Position numbers and translations under genes: made by a program. This document shows positions 59,276 to 64,000 of a DNA stretch of 64,000 nucleotides, in pieces; within the stretch, counting starts at the first letter, position 1, and each line of letters starts with the position of its first letter. This DNA comes from Sciurus carolinensis (taxonomy: Eukaryota; Chordata; Mammalia; Rodentia; Sciuridae). The notes under the pieces were generated by a model, which had not been told where the DNA came from, ran no database searches, and saw only the letters and a list, made by a program, of their open reading frames with translations. The DNA is taken from positions 47,863,156-47,927,155 of the forward strand of contig NC_062224.1 in assembly GCF_902686445.1 (NCBI RefSeq), written 5' to 3'.

Positions 59276-60354
59276 AATGTGTTTGATATAATCTTTATCA
59301 TTTATTGTATAGCTTTCATAGTTAATATAATGATTATGCTTTATTTTTTTACTGCCCAAATTTAAATACCTTAGAAAACTGGAAAGAACTTTTTATGTGG
59401 ACTGAACCTTGAGCCAAGGGTAGATTACAGAAATTAAGTTTAGGCCAAGAGACTGGAAATGTAAAGGTGAAGGTGTATTTGAACTGATCTTCAAAAACAG
59501 CCTCACTCAGGTGGATATGCAGTGGTTATTCCCAGAAAACAGGCAGGCAAGCATGTAGCCACTGGAAGAGGTGGGGCAGGGCTGCTTTCCTTACTGGAGG
59601 CTCTGATGGAGAACCTCTTCTCTTGACTTTTCCAGGTCCCAGAGGCTACCTCCTTTCCTTGGCTTGTGGTCACATTCCTCCGCTTTTGAAGCTAGAGGCA
59701 TATTATCTATTGTGCATTGCTATATCTCTCTCTACAGACAGGAAAGTTCTCTGCTTTAACCTCCTGTGATTAGACAGTGCCCACACAGATAATCCAAAGT
59801 AGTTTTTCCACATCCAGGTCCTCAACCTTCATTATATCTTCAGTCTCTTTTGTCATGTAAGATAATACAGTCACATGTTGTGACACTTAGGATGAGGTCA
59901 TATATGGAGGACATTATTGAGCTACTAGAGCTGCTAAAATAATTAGGAAAAAATAAATATTTTGCAATGGGTGGTCCAGGCTTATAATACCCAAACATAT
60001 TAGTGAATTTTGCTATCACAGGAAAAGGGAGCCTGTCATTAAGCACCTCTTGATTTAATAGATTGAAAGTTTACAATGCTACCTTTCAAAAAAAAAAACC
60101 AAAAACCAAAATCCAAGACCCCTCTGATTAAACTTATCATTCCCATACCAGGGGGTCTGAGGAAACTGTTAACATAACACATGCAATCAGTAAAACCCAA
60201 AATGTGGGAAATTGCAAGACAAATGATTTTTATTTCTTTAATAAATAAATTGCAAGGGGAAAAAGGGGGGAGAATTTGTAGACTAAGAGTCTTAGGAGAC
60301 ATACTAACTACAAATCTTGTTGGGATCCTGATTAAAACACAAGTTTGTTTTTTT
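59276..60354. other. Unassigned sequence
   Basis: No gene or named family was recognised. Confidence 0.4.
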
Positions 60355-60612
60355 TTTTTAAATTACAAGTTGAAATTTTTTATTAAAATAGACTTTTTTT
60401 GCTTAAAGAAGTTTTAGGTTTACAGTAAAATTGAACAGAAAGTACAGAGAATTCCTGTATAGTCCTTGCCCTCATATACTCACAACCTCTCAATCAACAT
60501 TCCACACTAGAGTGGTACATCTGTTATAACTGATGAATTCACATTAATATATCTTTATCACCCAAAGTCCGCAGTTCCCATTAGGGTTCATCCCTGTCTA
60601 GGGTATTATAGC
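60355..60612 (-). mobile_element. Older L1 3' UTR, antisense
   Basis: The stretch TTTACAGTAAAATTGAACAG and CATTAGGGTTCATCCCTG is the reverse of an old L1 3' UTR known across mammals. Confidence 0.75.
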
Positions 60613-60639
60613 AGCCTGAACTGCAATGCATCCACACGA

Positions 60640-61350
60640 TGGGCTCTCCAAAGTGAAAAAGGAAAAAGCCTAACCAGGCAGCTGCCTGGCCCTCCTCTGC
60701 CCCACCAAGTTTCGTGTTGCTCAACATGGGCTGCAGGACTGTTTAAGTGTCCATCTTACCCAGGTCAGATGGGAGTACCACTCCACTAACAAGCTGTCTG
60801 GATGTCCTTTCCTTAGTTGCTTTTCCATCATTCAAGGCTCCCTTAGCCTGTGTATAACAGGGTACATGTCAGGTCAATCATAATCTCGGAGTAGGTCCAT
60901 TGGCAGGTTGCTTGGGTAGTGAAGCATACTTCTTCAGTTAGAGGTCTCATAGGGATCCAAAAACACAGAAAAAGTTCTTCTGAAGGGTGGCTATTCTCCT
61001 CATAAGTGACACATAGTTGTTCCTTCCAGGTAACGTGTTGTTATAGTCTTTGTCCTCACACTAGTCCAGTCACTCAGTTGCCATTTTTCTGACCAAATAG
61101 ATAGGGTGTTGGCAATGGCCCATGAATTGGTAAAAATGTAGCAAGATATGGGGTTAGGCGTGGCATGCAATTTGGTCCATTGGGAGAAACATCCAGTCTC
61201 AGTCAAAAGATGGCCACCCACTGGCCTGATGGCAGATGCAGCCCACTGATCCTGTCTGTTTTCATTTTTCAGAGCTGCCAGTAGATTATGTCACAATGAT
61301 GTTAAACACGTCTTTGAATTGTGGGTCCCATGTTGCCATAGGAGAAACTA
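60640..61350 (-). pseudogene. Retroviral pol relic (RNase H part), minus strand
   Basis: The frame 61000-61221 reads TNSWAIANTLSIWSEKWQ, which resembles the (T)DSWAVANGL...W part of an ERV RNase H. Neighbouring sequence is broken by stops. Similarity to the named domain is by memory and partial. The MST/MLT1-type LTR at 61351 splits it from further relic sequence upstream on the minus strand. Confidence 0.55.
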
Positions 61351-61778
61351 AGCATCTTATTCCATTTTCTGTTGCTATAACAGAATAGCACCCCCTGGGC
61401 AATATATGAAGAGAAAGAAGCTTATTTGGCTCATGATTCTGGTGGCCGAAAGGATCAAACAGCATGGTGCCAGTATCTTGGAGGGGAACCCCTGACTGGC
61501 AGAGAAGTGGAAAAGGAAACATCTATGTGCAGAAAGGCAAAATATATGGGGTGGCAATTTTATGATAATCCACTCTTGTGAGAATGAGTCTAGGCACATG
61601 AGATCTAAGACCCTCCCTCAAAACAGTATTAATCTGTTCATGAGGATGGAGCACCCATGGCCTATGTACCTGCTTCCCCTAGCCCCCACCTTTAAAGGTT
61701 TCACCACTGCACTGGGGTCCAAGTTTCTAGCCCATGAGTCTTTGGGGAACAAACTCAAACCACATCCAAACCACAGCA
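61351..61778 (-). mobile_element. MST/MLT1-type MaLR LTR, antisense
   Basis: It contains TTTTCTGTTGCTATAACAG and ends ATCCAAACCACAGCA, the reversed form of an older MaLR LTR. Confidence 0.8.
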
Positions 61779-63004
61779 CAAAGCATCCCCTTATGCATCT
61801 TTTGGTCCCTTCTGGTGAGCTAGCCTTTTGTTCATGGTCTACTGGTCCCTTGGGGTTCCTGCCAGGCCTGATCTTGAATGTACCATTTGTATTGATAACT
61901 GAACCCTGTTGAGCCTGTCCAGTTGTAGTGGTGGGGTTTGTGCATGTGCAGTGAGAATGGGCTGTTCATGTCATGGCATCACATGTAGTGCTTGGGCTAT
62001 AAGATTCTCAGTCTTCACCAGAGCCCAACAGCAAGCAAGAAGCTACCATTCAAAAGGGGTATGTGTGAGGCCACTTCAGGCAACTTTCATGTCCAAAATC
62101 TGAGAGACTGATACATCCCGTGGCAGTTTTCTACTGCCACAGACTCCAGTCTGCATGCATGGAGATTGAGGACAATGAAATTCCATTGGGCCAGTTGGCT
62201 CTAAAAGTTTTAAAGGCAATGTCAAGGCCATGGTTTGTTGAATGGCTTCTAAGTAGTGCTCCTGCAATGGTGGCTTTGCCGGTCACCTTCAGTAAGGAGG
62301 CCAAAAGTACATCCAGGTGAGGTGCATGTTGTCTCCAGCACCCAAAGCTGCCTATCAGCTGTTGAGCCTCCTATCATTGGTTACCTCCAGGGTTAAGAAT
62401 GTTTTTGTTTGACCATATCTGGGATGTTTCTTTAGCTTCCTGATCAGGTGACCTTGGCATTCAATCTATGAAAGGTCATTATTAGTTTCCATACCCTGAA
62501 GGCCTTTTGTGACCAGCCAGATTAGTCGTTACATTGTTTCAGAATAGGTTATAACACTTTAAGTCTGTAGTGAGTTAGGAATTAGCACAAATGTCCTACT
62601 GTCCACTTAGTATGCAGTACTGCTTTGGGCAGCTTAGATGACAGGCAGGAGTGGATTTGGCTCACTGCTATGGATCCAGTTCTTAGCTGTGAGGGGGCAT
62701 CCTCCCTCTGATGGTAAATGTTCTGTGCCACAAGGAGTTTAAATGTCAATGTTTATAATTCATGCAGCTGTGAGAATCATGGTCACTGGCATCCAGAATC
62801 TTCCAAAAGGCCCCACCCACAAACATCACAAGCAAATACGGATCAGGGGTGGTCACCACATACATTCCCAAATCCTCCTGATGTCCTCAGTTTAACTTTT
62901 CCCTGAGGGGGCCTGGAAATATTGTTATGTGGACTCTAATGTCCAAGAACACCAAAGGAATCTGAATGCCCTTTTCTTCCCTTTTTCTCTTCACAGTAGT
63001 ATAC
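61779..63004 (-). pseudogene. Probable retroviral internal relic, minus strand
   Basis: It continues from the RNase H relic on the far side of the inserted LTR. Short frames (62076-62267, reading LPLKLLEPTGPMEFHCPQS) suggest former coding sequence, but I could not identify a specific domain. The LTR at 63005 could be its 5' LTR, although no clear primer site is seen between them. Confidence 0.4.
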
Positions 63005-63545
63005 TGTTGTGGTGTGCAACTTAAGAACTGGCTGATCACCACTGGGAAGTCCAAATTTGAGAGTCTTTACTAGCCAGCCAACTGACTGTCTCACACAATG
63101 CCCAAAATCGCTGTTGGCAGAATAGCCCCGAGCGTAGGGTTACAAGGGTTTTTATACCATAAGTAAAGCATGTCGGTACATTAATCATAAGTGGCTGTTG
63201 CTATGATTCAAAACTACAAACTAACATCATGAGATCTAAAATCATAAGCAGAAGGGGCAGTGGGTCAAAATGACCTTAGTCGAGTACAAGGTAAAGGATG
63301 GTTATTAACATCTAGACAATCGTTCTCTGCCAGGGTACATTGTCTGAGAAAAATAGGAACCAAAAAGAGAACAATTTTAGGTTATATAAGAATTGCCATT
63401 TTGTGTTGCCAAACATGCTATGCTAAGCAACTGTTGATGGGTACAGAGGCGGGGTGTTCCTATGGGAGAAGCATTTCCTTCATGACATGGAGTCTCAGAG
63501 TAAAATGGAGTCTGTTTGCTCATTGCCCATATAGCATGGACCATA
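63005..63545 (-). mobile_element. Class I-like LTR, antisense
   Basis: It aligns with 52031-52618 in the same orientation from TGTTGTGGTGTGCAAC to GCATGGACC. The far edge beyond 63545 diverges, so its full extent is uncertain. The minus-strand AATAAA seen in the sister (52093-52098) reads AGTAAA here. Confidence 0.75.
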
Positions 63546-64000
63546 TCATAGGGCCCCTGGTCTCTGGTAGAGAAAGGAAACCTTCGTCCCATTCCTAACT
63601 GCCACTCAGACTAAGACATCTAAATCTGCAATGTCTCTCTATCAAGCAAACATACCACCAGGCTGCATAAAACATTGATGGCCTGTCTCCATAATGTCTT
63701 CAGGTGATGAATTTCCCTTCCTGTGAAGACCCAAATAGGTTCCCTTTAGATTCTTCAGGGGCTGAATATTTCTTACTCATTCCCTCTCAAAGTCCATCTG
63801 AGTACCCACCCCCTCAGCTCTCTGGTTCCAAGAAGAAGTGATCAAATAAGTACTCAATGACTAGAGGACCATGTCTGTCCCTCTTTTGTTTCCACATAGC
63901 TTTCTCTCTGCTTCAATCCATGTAGTACCCTTCCTTTCCTATGAAACATCCAGCCATGTATCCAGATCCTGTGCCCCAAGGCTGACATTTCTGCTGGGGG
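63546..64000. other. Unassigned sequence
   Basis: Nothing was recognised; it may hold further retroviral sequence or the LTR edge. Confidence 0.4.

Noticed and set aside
61562..61912. A 116-codon plus-strand frame
   Set aside because: It runs antisense over an MST/MLT1-type LTR and has no domain.

Overview
This is mammalian nuclear DNA, most likely from a squirrel-family rodent (Sciuridae). The best clue is the SINE content: a tRNA-Ala/ID-type SINE at 51710-51815 with the tail form typical of sciurids, and a B1+ID dimer (MEN/B1-dID type) at 58218-58427. I find no intact host gene, no exon I can defend, and no structural RNA gene. Nearly every recognisable feature is a transposable-element fossil, so the window reads as a gene-poor repeat graveyard.

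Region 1 (1855-26440) is a multi-level nest. An antisense L1 carrying an ERVL-class LTR lies at 1855-3286. A sense L1 starts near 3300 and is split by two insertions. The first is an 18.5 kb betaretrovirus-like provirus (4267-22749). The second is a MaLR provirus (23324-26082) whose 3' LTR was itself hit by an inverted MaLR LTR with a perfect 5-bp target duplication. The outer provirus has its capsid gene interrupted by a 10.9 kb class I provirus with a tRNA-Phe-like primer site (5763-16691). The pol of that inner provirus carries a third retroviral piece: a complete LTR, a tRNA-His-like primer site and a leader (9976-11258), followed by an AT-rich block. A related AT-rich block lies in the outer provirus.

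Region 2 (29100-35348) is a minus-strand betaretrovirus-like provirus with a tRNA-Lys3-like primer site and degenerate gag, dUTPase, protease, pol and integrase. Almost no env is left. Several catalytic motifs are still readable.

Region 3 (35349-41751) has an unexplained 72-bp hairpin, a MaLR solo LTR and an ERVL-class solo LTR. Region 4 (41752-50420) is one old sense L1 broken up by a Tigger1 DNA transposon, an antisense L1 end, a solo LTR and a MaLR provirus with perfect 5-bp target duplications. Region 5 (51710-64000) holds a younger antisense L1 cut by a class I-like LTR, an older sense L1 with a SINE, an L2 remnant, and a minus-strand retroviral pol relic with an MST/MLT1-type LTR inside it and a related LTR beside it.

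The genes do not form a working system. Every retroviral reading frame is broken. Most interesting are the nest itself, the shared AT-rich module, two short same-strand patch duplications of 43-47 bp, the env transmembrane reading frame that is still open, and the hairpin. Assignments were made by eye from motifs and remembered family sequences, with no database search.
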